Source: Limnohabitans sp. T6-5 (GTDB taxonomy: Bacteria; Pseudomonadota; Gammaproteobacteria; Burkholderiales; Burkholderiaceae_C). Taken from it: 64,000 nt of DNA. The notes below the pieces were generated by a model. That model had not been told where the DNA came from and ran no database searches. It saw nothing but the letters and a program-made list of their open reading frames with translations. The DNA lies in contig NZ_NERV01000004.1 of the NCBI RefSeq assembly GCF_003063315.1, positions 309,192 to 373,191 on the forward strand, written 5' to 3'. A program made the position numbers and the translations under genes. Of this stretch, positions 1 to 13,800 are shown in pieces (the first letter of the stretch is position 1; every line of letters starts with the position of its first letter).

Positions 1-3000
1 TGAGCGATGCCGCAGGCAACCAACGCACACAAGACTTCAGCTTCACGCTCGACAGCACGGCGCCCACCGCGCCCGTCATCACCTTGGTGAGCGACAGCGG
101 CAGCAGCGCCACAGACAAACTCAGCCGCAACGGCGCCATCGCCGTGAACGCAGAAGCCGGTGCCACGCTCGAATACAGCACCAACGGCAGCACTTGGTCC
201 ACGACCTATGCAGCCGCTGAAGGCGCCAACAACGTCATGGCGCGGGTCATCGACAAGGCAGGCAACGTCAGCCAGGCCAGCAGTCTGGGCTTCACCCTGG
301 ACACAGCTGCCCCCACAGCCCCCACCGTGGGCTTGTTCTGCGACAGCGGCACAGCAGCAGGTGCAGGCACCGACAAGATCACCAACAACGGCACCTTGAG
401 CCTGTCCAGCAACGAAGCCGGTGGCCTGATCGAATACAGCACCAATGGTGTCTTGTGGACGAGCACGTTTGTGGCAGCAGAAGGCCATAACACCGTCAAA
501 GTCCGTGTGACCGACGCCGCTGGCAACGTGGGCACAAGCGGTGACTACAGCTTCACCCTCGACAGCACCGCGCCGGGCGCACCGGTGGTCACGCTGGTCT
601 GCGACAGCGGCAGCAGCGCGACCGATGGCGTCAGCAGCCAGGGCGCCATCAGCGTCAACGGCACAGAGCCCGGCGCCACTTTGCAATACAGCACCGACGG
701 CACGAGCTGGGCCAGCACCTTTGCAGCGGCTGAGGGCAACAACACCGTGAAAGTGCGCGTGATGGACGCCGCAGGCAATGCAGGCACCGCCAGCAGCCTG
801 AGCTTCACACTCGACAAAACCATCACCACGCCCACCCTGAGCCTGGTGAGCGACAGTGGCGCCAGTACGACCGACAAGCTCACGAACAACGGCGCCCTCA
901 GCGCCAACGCCGACGCAGGCAGCACGCTCGAATACAGCACCAACGGCAGCACTTGGGGCACGACCTTTGCAGCCGTCGAAGGCGCCAACACGGTGAGCGT
1001 GCGCGCCACCGATGCAGCAGGCAACACGGCCACCTCCAGCGCCATGAGCTTCACGCTCGACACACAAACGCCCGCCTTCAACGTGGCATTGGTCTGCGAC
1101 AGCGGCTCCAGCAGCGCAGACAGCATCAGCAACACGACTGCCCTCGTCGTCACCGGTGCCGAAGCAGGCGCCGTCATCGACTACAGCACCAACGGCACCG
1201 TCTGGGGCAGCACCTTCGCCGCCACAGAAGGCCTGAACAACGTCAAAGTCCGCGTGAGCGATGCCGCAGGCAACCAGCGCACACAAGACTTCAGCTTCAC
1301 GCTCGACAGCACGGCGCCCACAGCGCCCGTCATCACCTTGGTGAGCGACAGCGGCAGCAGCGCCACAGACAAACTCAGCGGCAACGGCGCCATCGCCGTG
1401 AACGCCGAAGCCGGTGCCACGCTCGAATACAGCACCAACGGCAGCACTTGGACAACGACCTTTGCAGCCGCTGAAGGCGCCAACAACGTCATGGCGCGGG
1501 TCATCGACAAGGCGGGCAACGTCAGCGCGGCCAGCAGCCTGAACTTCACCCTGGACACAGCGGCACCCACAGCGCCCACCGTGGGCCTGTTCTGCGACAG
1601 CGGCACATCAGCAGGTGCAGGTACCGACAAGATCACGAACAACGGCACCTTGAGCCTGTCGAGCAACGAAGCCGGTGGCCTGATCGAATACAGCACCAAT
1701 GGCGTGTTGTGGGCCAGCACCTTCAGCGCCATGGAAGGCAACAACACCGTCAAAGTCCGTGTGACCGACGCCGCTGGCAACGTGGGCACAAGCGGTGACT
1801 ACAGCTTCACCCTCGACAGCACCGAGCCGGGCGCACCGGTGGTCACGCTGGTCTGCGACAGCGGCAGCAGCGCGACCGATGGCGTCAGCAGCCAGGGCGC
1901 CATCAGCGTCAACGGCACAGAGCCCGGCGCCACCCTGCAATACAGCACCGACGGCAGCAGCTGGGCCAGCACCTTTGCCGCAGCCGAAGGCAACAACACC
2001 GTGAAAGTGCGCGTGATGGACGCCGCAGGCAATGCAGGCACCGCCAGCAGCCTGAGCTTCACACTCGACAAAACCATCACCACGCCCACCCTGAGCCTGG
2101 TGAGCGACAGTGGCGCCAATGCCACCGACAAGCTCACAAACAACGGCGCCATCAGCGCCAACGCCGACACAGGCAGCACGCTCGAATACAGCACCAACGG
2201 CAGCACTTGGGGCACGACATTTGCAGCCGTCGAAGGCGCCAACACGGTGAGCGTGCGCGCCACCGATGCAGCAGGCAACACGGCCACCTCCAGCGCCATG
2301 AGCTTCACGCTCGACACACAAACGCCCGCCTTCAACGTGGCATTGGTCTGCGACAGCGGCTCCAGCAGCGCAGACAGCATCAGCAACACGACTGCCCTCG
2401 TCGTCACCGGTGCCGAAGCAGGCGCCGTCATCGACTACAGCACCAACGGCACCGTCTGGGGCAGCACCTACGCCGCCACAGAAGGCCTCAACAACGTCAA
2501 AGTCCGCGTGAGCGATGCCGCAGGCAACCAACGCACACAAGACTTCAGCTTCACGCTCGACAGCACGGCGCCCACCGCGCCCGTCATCACCTTGGTGAGC
2601 GACAGCGGCAGCAGCGCCACAGACAAACTCAGCCGCAACGGCGCCATCGCCGTGAACGCAGAAGCCGGTGCCACGCTCGAATACAGCACCAACGGCAGCA
2701 CTTGGTCCACGACCTATGCAGCCGCTGAAGGCGCCAACAACGTCATGGCGCGGGTCATCGACAAGGCAGGCAACGTCAGCGCAGCCAGCAGTCTGGGCTT
2801 CACCCTGGACACAGCGGCACCCACAGCCCCCACCGTGGGCTTGTTCTGCGACAGCGGCACATCAGCAGGTGCAGGTACCGACAAGATCACCCACAACGGC
2901 ACCTTGAGCCTGTCGAGCAACGAAGCCGGTGGCCTGATCGAATACAGCACCAACGGCGTGTTGTGGGCCAGCACCTTCAGCGCCATGGAAGGCAACAACA

Positions 3001-4870
3001 CCGTCAAAGTCCGCGTGACGGATGCGGCAGGCAATGTGGGCAGCACCGCCGACTACAGCTTCACCCTCGACACCACCGCCCCGGGCGCACCGGTCATTGG
3101 CCTGATCTGCGACAGCGGCACCAACGCGACCGACCTGATCAGCAGCAATGGCGCGCTCAATGTCACAGCCGAGGCTGGCGCCACTTTGCAGTACAGCACC
3201 GACGGCACGAGCTGGGCCAGCACCTTTGCAGCGGCTGAGGGCAACAACACCGTGAAGGTGCGCGTGATGGACGCCGCAGGCAATGCAGGCCCCGCCAGCA
3301 GCCTGAGCTTCACACTCGACAAAGCGATCACCACGCCCACCCTGAGCCTGGTGAGCGACAGCGGCGCCAATGCCACCGACAAGCTCACAAACAACGGCGC
3401 CATCAGCGCCAACGCCGACGCAGGCAGCACGCTCGAATACAGCACCAACGGCAGCACTTGGGGCACGACCTTTGCAGCCGTCGAAGGCGCCAACACCGTC
3501 ACCGTGCGCGCCACCGATGCGGCAGGCAACACGGCCACATCCAGCGCGTTGACTTTCACGCTGAGCACACAAGTGGCAACTTTCACCGCCAAGCTCGACG
3601 ACAGCAGCAACAGTGCGAGCCTGAGCGACTTGCTGACCAACGACACCACGCCCACGATCAGCGGCACAGGCACGGCCGGTGACACGATCCGTGTGACCCT
3701 GCCGGGCACAGGCGAGGTGCTGAGCACCACCGTGGCGGCCAATGGCAGCTGGAGCGTGACGCCGACCCTGGATGCGAGCAGCGGCCTGGTCAGCATCACC
3801 GCCAGCGATGCGGCAGGCAATGTGAGCCCCCCCCAGACCCTGGCCCTGGTGGTGGACAAAACCATCAGCACCCCCACGCTGAGCCTGGTGAGCGACAGCG
3901 GCACCAGCGCCACCGACAAGCTCACGAACAACGGCGCCATCAGCGCCAACGCCGACGCAGGCGGCACCCTCGAATACAGCACCAACGGCAGCACTTGGGG
4001 CACGACCTTTGCAGCCATTGAAGGCGCCAACACCGTCACCGTGCGCGCCACCGATGCCGCAGGCAACACGGCCACCTCCAGCGCCATGAGCTTCACGCTC
4101 GACACACAAACGCCCGCCTTCAACGTGGCATTGGTCTGCGACAGCGGCTCCAGCAGCGCAGACAGCATCAGCAACACGACTGCCCTCGTCGTCACCGGTG
4201 CCGAAGCAGGCGCCGTCATCGACTACAGCACCAACGGCACCGTCTGGGGCAGCACCTACAGCGCCACAGAAGGTCTGAACAACGTCAAGGTCCGCGTGAG
4301 CGATGCCGCAGGCAACCAACGCACACAAGACTTCAGCTTCACGCTCGACAGCACGGCGCCCACAGCGCCCGTCATCACCTTGGTGAGCGACAGCGGCAGC
4401 AGCGCCACAGACAAACTCAGCGGTAACGGCGCCATCGCCGTCAACGCCGAAGCCGGTGCCACGCTCGAATACAGCACCAACGGCAGCACTTGGTCCACGA
4501 CCTTTGCCGCCGCTGAAGGCGCCAACAACGTCATGGCGCGGGTCATCGACAAGGCGGGCAACGTCAGCCAGGCCAGCAGCCTGAACTTCACCCTGGACAC
4601 AGCCGCACCCGCAGCGCCCACCGTGGGCCTGTTCTGCGACAGCGGCACATCAGCAGGTGCTGGCACCGACAAGATCAGCAACAACGGCACCTTGAGCCTG
4701 TCCAGCAACGAAGCCGGTGGCCTGATCGAATACAGCACCAACGGTGTGTTGTGGGCCAGCACCTTCAGCGCCATGGAAGGCAACAACACCGTCAAAGTCC
4801 GCGTGACCGACGCTGCAGGCAACATCGGCGCCATCGCTGACTACAGCTTCACCCTCGACAGCACGGCACC
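1..4870 (+). repeat. 1254-bp higher-order tandem repeat in adhesin gene
   Basis: The same sequence phase (TGAGCGATGCCGCAGG) recurs at 1, 1255 and 2509, giving an exact 1254-bp period of five Ig-like domains (418 codons). It recurs again at 4297, which is 1254 plus a 534-bp insertion carrying one B-class and one A-class domain. The copies at 1 and 2509 are identical for more than 200 bases, while the copy at 1255 differs at scattered sites. This implies recent duplication or gene conversion. A more diverged copy starts at 9640. Confidence 0.9.
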
Positions 4871-7800
4871 CGGCGCACCGGTGGTCACGTTGGTCTGCGA
4901 CAGCGGCGCGCTGGGCACAGACCACATCAGCCAGAACGGCACGCTCAATGTCAGTTTGCCGGACACGGCACTGGCACTGGAATACAGCACCGATGGCAGC
5001 AGCTGGACGAGCACCTTTGCCGCCGGGGAGGGCAATAACACGGTCAAGGTGCGTGCAGTGGATGCCGCAGGCAACCTGAGTGCGGTCAGCAGCTTGAATT
5101 TCACGGTCGACAAATCCATCCGCAAGCCGGTGGTGACGCTGGCGTGCGACACCGGCATCGTGGGTGACAACATCACCTCGCTGGGCGAGATCAGCGTCGC
5201 GAATGCCGACAGTGATGCCCAGCTGTTCTACAGCCGCGACAACGTGAGCTGGAGCACCACCTTTGCGGCCGCCGAAGGCAACAACGTGGTGTACGTGCGC
5301 GCCAGTGATGCCGCCGGCAATGTGGCCACATCGGACGCCTTGAATTTCTACCTCAACACGCGTGCAGGCACTTTCACGGCGCGCCTGGACAACGCCAGCA
5401 ACAGCGGCAGCTTGAGCGACAGCCTGACCCACGATGACACACCGTGCATCAGCGGTTCCGGCAAGGATGGCGCTACCGTGGAAGTCACCATGCCCGCGCC
5501 GCTGGATGGCTCGGCCCCGGAAGTCTTTTTGACCACGGTGGACGTCAACGGCATGTGGAGTGTGACAGCGGGCAAACCCGTTGCCTCGGGCACGGTCAAG
5601 GTGGTCTACACCGAACCCAACAGCGCCGTCAGCAGCAGCGCGTCCATCAGCATCCTGATCGACAAAGACATCAGCACGCCCGTGCTGTCTCTGGTGTGTG
5701 ACACCGGCAGCAGCACCAGCGACAAAATTTCACAAATCGGCAACCTCGGACTGGCCAACGTCGATGCGGGCGTCACCATCGAGTTCAGCACCGACGGCAC
5801 GGTCTGGACCAGCACCTACAGCGCCGCCGAAGGCGCCAACAACGTGCGCGCACGCGTCATCGATGGGGCGGGCAATGTGGCCACATCGAACACCCTGAAT
5901 TTCACACTCGACACCACCGCAGCCACCCCGACCCTGGGCGTCAATGCAGTCACCGGTGACGACGCCCTGGGGCCGCAGGATGCGAGCCAGGCGACCACGG
6001 TCTTGTCGGGCACAACGACCCTGACCCAGGCGGGCGATCTGGTCAAACTGGGGCTGAACGGCAACACCTACAGCGGCACCGTCGATGCCTTTGGCAACTA
6101 CAGCATTGAAGTGACGACACAGGATCTGCTGGACGACGCAGACCACAAAATCGACGCCCGGGTGACGGGTGTTGATTTGGCTGGCAACACAGGCACAGTC
6201 ACCGTGGGGCACCTGTATTCGGTGGACGCCCTGGCCCCCACGGTGCAAAGCATCGTGCTGGACAAATCCGCCCTCAAGCAAGGCGAGACCGCAAAAGTCA
6301 CCCTCACCTTCTCCGAAAAAGTCACCGCCTTTGACCTGGCCGATCTGAGCGCCGACAACGCCGTGCTCAGCAGCCTGGCCACCGCCGACGGCGGCCTCAC
6401 CTGGACCGCCACCCTCACGCCGACCGCCGCCATCGAAGACACCACCAATGTGGTCAAGGTGCTGGCCACCTACACCGACCTGGCAGGCAACACCGGCGTG
6501 GCCGCGCAAAGCGCCAACTACAGCCTGGACACCCTGGCCCCCAGCTTCACCGTGCAACTGGACAACGCCAGCAACAGCGGCAGTCTGGGCGATACCCTCA
6601 CCAACGACAGCACACCCACACTGAGCGGCACAGGCAACCCCGGCGACACCCTGAGCGTCACGATGCCCGGCACCGGTGAAGTGGTGTCTGCCACCGTCGC
6701 CGCAGACGGCACCTGGCGCGCCACAGCCACCCAGGCCATCACCTCGGGCACCGTCAGCGTGGTCGCCACCGACGCCGTGGGCAACACCAGCGCCGCCCAA
6801 ACCCTGAGCCTGCAAATCGACACCAGCTTGCCCGGCAACCTCAGCCTGGCCCTGGTCTGCGACAGCGGCACCAGCAGCAGCGACAAGATCACCCGCACAG
6901 GCGATGTGACGGTCACCGGCCAGGACGCCGACACCACCGTGCAGTACAGCACCGATGGCAGCACCTGGGCCACCACCTTTGCCGCCTCCGAAGGCCTCAA
7001 CACCTTGCGCGTGCGCCAGATGGACGCCGCAGGCAACGTCAGCGCCACCAGCTCTTTGGGCTTCACCCTGGACACCACGGCACCCGCGCCCACACTCAGC
7101 ATCAACCCGATCACGGGCGACGATGCCGTGGGGCCGGTGGATGCAGCCAGCACCACCACCAAAATCAGTGGCACCAGCACCGGCGCACGCCCAGGCGATG
7201 TCATCACCCTGGTGCTCAATGGCACCACGTACAGCGGCACCGTGGACGTGGTGGGCGAATACAGCATCGATGTGGCCACTGCCGATCTGAGCGCCGACTC
7301 GGACTTCAAGCTCAGCGCCCAGCTGCTGGCCACCGATGCTGCGGGCAACAGCGCCACGGCCTCCGCCTCGCGCAGCTACAGCGTGGACGCCACAGCCCCC
7401 ACGGTGCAAAGCATCGTGCTGGACAAGAGCAGCCTCAAGCTCGGTGAGACGGCCAGCGTGACCCTCACCTTCTCGGAAAAAGTCACCGCCTTTGACCTGA
7501 GCGATCTGAGCGCCGACAACGGCGTGCTGAGCAACTTGAGCACTGCCGATGGCGGCCTGAGCTGGAGCGCCAAGCTCACGCCCACGGCTTCCATCGAAGA
7601 CGCCACCAACGTGGTCAAGGTGCTGGCCACCTACACCGACCTGGCGGGCAACACCGGCGCTGCCGCGCAAAGCAGCAACTACGCCCTGGACACCCTGGCG
7701 CCTGCGGCCATCATCAAGCTGGCCAATGAAAACCTCAAAGCAGGCGACAGCACCACGGTCACCATCAGCTTCAACGAGCCCGTGCAAGGCTTTGGCAACA

Positions 7801-10800
7801 GCGATGTGACGGTCGCCAACGGCAGCCTGGGCACCCTGACGAGTGCCGATGGCGGCAAGACCTGGACGGCGACCTACACCCCCACAGCCAACATCGCCTC
7901 GGCCGCCAACGTCATCACGCTGGCCGCCTCTTACACCGACGCCCTGGGCAACCCCGGCGAGGCGGGCACCAGCGGCAATTACCAAATCGACACCCAGCTG
8001 CCCAGCGCCACGCTGACCCTCACAGGCAGCAATGGCGCCGCCGTCAGCAGCTTCACCGCAGGCCAAAGCGCCACCGTCACCTTGAGCTTCAGCGAGGCCG
8101 TCAAGGACTTCAGCAACGCCGATGTCACCGTGGAAAGCGGCAGCCTCAGCCCCTTGTCCAGCAGCGATGGGGGCAAGACCTGGGTGGGCACCTTCACCGC
8201 CGCTGCCAATGTGGAAGACGCCACCAACACCCTGAGCGTCAACGCCGCAGGCTACAGCGACCTGGCTGGCAACGCCGGGGGCGTGGTCGCCAGCAGCAAC
8301 TACGCCGTGGACACGCAAGGCCCGACAGCCACCATTGCCCTGAGCAAGAGCAACTTCCTGGCCGCCGACACGGCGCAAGTGACCATCACTTTCAGTGAAA
8401 AAGTCACCGGCTTTGACAACAGCGACGTGACGGTGGACAACGGCACGCTCAGCGCCCTGAGCAGCACCGACGGCGGCAAGACCTGGGTGGGCACCTTCAC
8501 GCCCACACCCGGCGTGGCCGATGCCACCAACACCGTGAGCCTGCTCAACAGCTACACCGATGTGGCGGGCAATCAGGGTGCCAGCGCGCAGAGTGCCAAT
8601 TACGTGATGGACCTGAAAGCGCCAAGCGCCACCATCGCGCTCAGCGACAGCGCCTTAAAAATGGGTGAAACGGCCACCGTCACCATCACCTTCAGTGAAA
8701 AAGTGCTGGGCTTCAGCCAATCTGACGTCACCGCACCCAACGGCAGCTTGGGCGCATTCACCGCCAGCGCCGACGGCCTGAGCTGGACCGCCACCTTCAC
8801 GCCTGCCGATCAAACCACGGCGGCCAGCAGCACCCTGACGCTGGCCAACAGCTACACCGACGAATCCGGCAACACCGGCAGTGGCGCCACAGCCACTTAC
8901 GCCATCGACACGCAAGCCCCCGGCTTCACCGCCAAGCTCGACGACACCAGCAACAGCGGCAGCACCGCCGACTTGCTCACCAGCGACAGCACGCCCACGA
9001 TCAGTGGCACCGGCACAACAGGTGACACGATTCACGTCACCATGCCCGGCACACTGGAAGTGCTCAGTGCGACCGTGGCCGCCAACGGCAGCTGGAGCGT
9101 CACGCCCACCCTGGCCATCGTCAGCGGCAACGTGTCCATCACCGCCAGCGACGCCGCTGGTAATGTGAGCAGCGCCCAGACCCTGGCTCTGCTGGTGGAC
9201 AACAGCATCGCCACGCCCACGCTCAGCCTGGTGTGCGACAGCGGCGCAAGCGCCACCGACAAGATCAGCCGCGACGGCACGCTCAGCGTGAGCGTCGACA
9301 GTGGCAGCACGCTCGAATACAGCAGCAACGGCACCGCTTGGACGAGCACCTTTGCAGCCGTTGAAGGCACCAACACGGTGCAAGTGCGCGCCACCGACGC
9401 TGCGGGCAATGTGGCCGCCTCCGCGCCTTTGAGCTTCACCCTCGACACCCAAACGCCCGCCTTCACTGTGGCCTTGGTGTCGGACAGCGGCGCTTCTGGC
9501 GCTGACAGCATCAGCAAAGCCCCGGCGCTGGTGGTCACTGGCGCCGAAGCTGGCGCTGCGGTTGAATACAGCAGCAACGGCACCGTCTGGGCCAGCACCT
9601 ATGCCGCCAGCGAAGGCGTCAACAGCGTCAAGGTCCGCGTGAGCGATGCCGCTGGCAACCAGCGCACGCAAGACTTCAGCTTCACGCTCGACAGCACGGC
9701 TCCCACAGCGCCTGTGCTTACCCTGGTCTGCGACAGCGGCAGCAACGCCACCGACAAACTCAGCGGCAAGGGCACCATCAACGTGGTCGCTGAAGCCGGT
9801 GCCACGCTCGAATTCAGCACCAACGGAACCACCTGGGCCAGCACCTTTGCAGCGGCTGAAGGCGCCAACACCGTCATGGCGCGCGTCACCGACGCGGCGG
9901 GCAACGTCAGCACCAGCAGCAGCAGCAGCCTGAGCTTCACGCTCGACAGCAGCGCCCCAGTTGCACCCACGGTGGGCCTGTTCTGCGACAGCGGCACAGC
10001 CACAGGCGCAGCCACCGACAAAGTCAGCAACAACGGCACCCTGAGCCTGACCAGCCCTGAAGCTGGGGGCCTCATCGAATACAGCACCAACGGCGTCCTC
10101 TGGGCGACCACCTTTGTGGCGGCTGAAGGCAACAACGCCGTCAAGATCCGCATCACCGACGCCGCTGGCAATGTGGGCGCCACAGCCGACTACAGCTTTA
10201 CCCTGGACACCACCGCGCCTGGCGCACCGGTCGTCACCCTGACCTGCGACAGCGGCGCCAACGCCACCGACCTCATCAGCAGCAATGGCGCCCTCAGCGT
10301 CACGGCCGAGGCGGGCGCCACCTTGCAATACAGCACCGACGGCAGCAGCTGGGCCAGCACCTTTGCAGCGGCCGAGGGCAACAACACCATCAAAGTACGG
10401 GCCATCGATGCCGCAGGCAATGCAGGCGCCGCGAGCAGCCTGGGCTTCACGCTCGACAAAACCATCGCCGCGCCCACGCTCAGCCTGGTGTGCGACAGCG
10501 GCGCCAGCGCCACCGACGCCATCACCCGCAATGGCGCCATCAGCGTGAACGCCGAAGCCGGTACCACCCTCGAATACAGCACCAACGACACGTCTTGGGC
10601 CACGACCTTCGCCGCCGTCGAAGGCGCCAACACCGTCACCGTGCGCGCCACCGACGCGGCGGGCAATGTGGCCAGCTCTGCGCCCTTGAGCTTCAGCTTG
10701 AACACGCAAGTGGCCGCGTTCAGCGCCAAACTCGACGACGCCAGCAACAGCGGCAGCACCGCCGACTTGATCACCAACGACAGCACGCCCACGATCAGTG

Positions 10801-13800
10801 GCACCGGCACCGCAGGCAACACAATTCAGGTCACGATGCCCGGCACCGGGGAAGTGCTCAGCGCCACCGTGGCAGCCAACGGCAGCTGGAGCGTCACGCC
10901 CACCCTGGCCCTCAGCAGTGGCAACGTGTCCATCACCGCCAGCGACGCCGCAGGCAATGTGAGCAGCGCCCAAACCCTGGCACTGGTGGTGGACGGCAGC
11001 ATCGCCACGCCCACACTCAGCCTGGTGTGCGACAGCGGCAGCAATGCCACCGACAAGATCAGCCGCGACGGCACGCTCAGCGTGAGCGCCGAAGCGGGCA
11101 GCGTGCTCGAATACAGCAGCAACGGCACAACTTGGACCACCACGTTTGCCGCCACCGAAGGCGCCAACACCGTGCAAGTGCGCGCCACCGACGCCGCAGG
11201 CAATGTGGCCACCTCCAGCGCGATGAGTTTCACGCTCGACACCACAGCAGCCACCCCCACGGTGAGCATGAGCCCCATCACGGGTGACGAGGCCCTGGGC
11301 CCAATGGATGCAGCCAGCACCCACACCACGCTGTCGGGCCAAAGCACGCTGACCCAGGCAGGCGACATCGTCACGCTGGGGCTGAACGGCCAAACCTACA
11401 GCGGCACCGTCGATGCTTTTGGCAACTACAGCATCGAAGTGCTCACCGCCGATTTGATCAGCGATGCCGACCACAGCGTGGATGTGCGCGTGAGCGGCAT
11501 GGATGCCGCAGGCAACAGCGGCATGACCACAGTGGGCCACGCCTACAGCGTGGACACGACCGCCCCCACGGTGCAAAGCATCGTGCTGGACAAATCCGCC
11601 CTCAAGCAAGGCGAGACCGCAAAAGTCACCCTCACCTTCTCCGAAAAAGTCAGCACTTTTGACCTGGCCGACCTGAGCGCCGACAACGCCGTGCTCAGCA
11701 GCCTGGCCACCGCCGACGGCGGCCTCACCTGGACCGCCACCCTCACGCCGACTGCAGCCATCGAAGACACCACCAATGTGGTCAAGGTGCTGGCCACCTA
11801 CACCGACCTGGCAGGCAACACCGGCGTGGCCGCGCAAAGCGCCAACTACAGCCTGGACACCCTGGCCCCCAGCTTCACCGTGCAACTGGACAACGCCAGC
11901 AACAGCGGCAGTCTGGACGACACCCTCACCAACGACGCGACCCCTACCCTGAGCGGCACCGGCAACCCCGGCGACACCCTCAGCGTGACTTTCCCCGGCA
12001 ACCCTTCTGCCACCCCGCCCGTTGCCGGTGAAGTGGTGTCTGCCACCGTCGCCGCAGACGGCACCTGGCGCGCCACGGCCACCCAAGCCATCACCTCGGG
12101 CACCGTCAGCGTGATCGCCACCGACGCCGTGGGCAACACCAGCGCCGCCCAAACCCTGAGCCTGCAAATCGACACCAGCTTGCCCGGCAACCTCAGCCTG
12201 GCCCTGGTCTGCGACAGCGGCACCAGCAGCAGCGACAAGATCACCCGCACAGGCGATGTGACGGTCACCGGCCAGGACGCCGACACCACCGTGCAGTACA
12301 GCACCGATGGCAGCACCTGGGCCAGCACCTTTGCCGCCACCGAAGGCCTCAACACCCTGCAAGTGCGCCAGATGGACGCGGCAGGCAACGTCAGCGCCAC
12401 CAGCTCTTTGGGCTTCACCCTGGACACCACGGCACCCGCGCCCACACTCAGCATCAACCCGATCACGGGCGACGATGCCGTGGGGCCGGTGGATGCAGCC
12501 AGCACCACCACCAAAATCAGTGGCACCAGCACCGGCGCACGCCCAGGCGATGTCATCACCCTGGTGCTCAACGGTGTGAGCTACACCGGCACCGTGGACG
12601 TGGTCGGCGAGTACAGCATCAACGTGGCCACGGCCGACCTGAGCGCCGACTCGGACTTCAAGCTCAGCGCCCAGGTGCTGGCCACCGATGCCGCTGGCAA
12701 CAGCGCCAGCGCCTCTGCCGCGCGCAGCTACAGCGTGGACGCCACAGCCCCCACGGTGCAAAGCATCGTGCTGGACAAGAGCACCCTCAAACTGGGCGAG
12801 ACCGCCAACGTGACCCTGACCTTCTCCGAGAAAGTCAGCGCCTTTGACCTGAGCGATCTGAGCGCCGACAACGGCGTGCTGAGCAACCTGGCCACCACCG
12901 ATGGGGGCCTCACCTGGAGCGCCAAGCTCACGCCCACGGCTTCCATCGAAGACACGTCCAATGTGGTCAAGGTGCTGGCCACCTACACCGACCTGGCGGG
13001 CAACACCGGCTCCGCTGCGCAAAGCGCCAACTACGTGCTGGACACCTTGGCGCCAGCGGCCATCATCAAGCTGGCCAATGAAAACCTCAAAGCCGGGGAC
13101 AGCACCACGCTCACCATCAGCTTCAACGAGCCGGTGCAAGGCTTTGGCAACAGCGACGTCACCGTGGCCAACGGCAGCTTGGGCACCCTGACGAGTGCCG
13201 ATGGTGGCAAGACCTGGACGGCCACGTACACCCCCACGGCCAACATCACCTCGGTGACCAACGTCATCACCCTGGCGGCCAGCTACACCGATGTGCTGGG
13301 CAACGCAGGCGAGGCGGGCACCAGCGGCAATTACCAGATCGACACCCAACTGCCCAGCGCCACGCTGACCCTCAAAGACGCCAGCGGCGCTGCCGTCAGC
13401 AGCTTCACCGCAGGCCAAAGCGCCACGGTCACCCTCAGCTTCAGCGAAGCCGTCAAGGACTTCAGCAACGCCGATGTGACGGTGGACAGCGGCAGCCTCA
13501 GCCCCTTGTCCAGCAGCGATGGTGGCAAGACCTGGGTGGGCACCTTCACGGCCGCTGCCAATGTGGAAGACGCCACCAACACCCTGAGCGTGAACGCCGC
13601 AGGCTACAGCGACCTGGCAGGCAACGCCGGGGGCGTGGTCGCCAGCAGCAACTACGCCGTGGACACGCAAGGACCGACGGCCACGGTGGCCCTGAGCAAG
13701 AGCAACTTCCTGGCGACCGACACAGCGCAAGTCACCATCACCTTCAGCGAGAAAGTCACCGGCTTTGACAACAGCGATGTCACGGTGGACAACGGCACGC

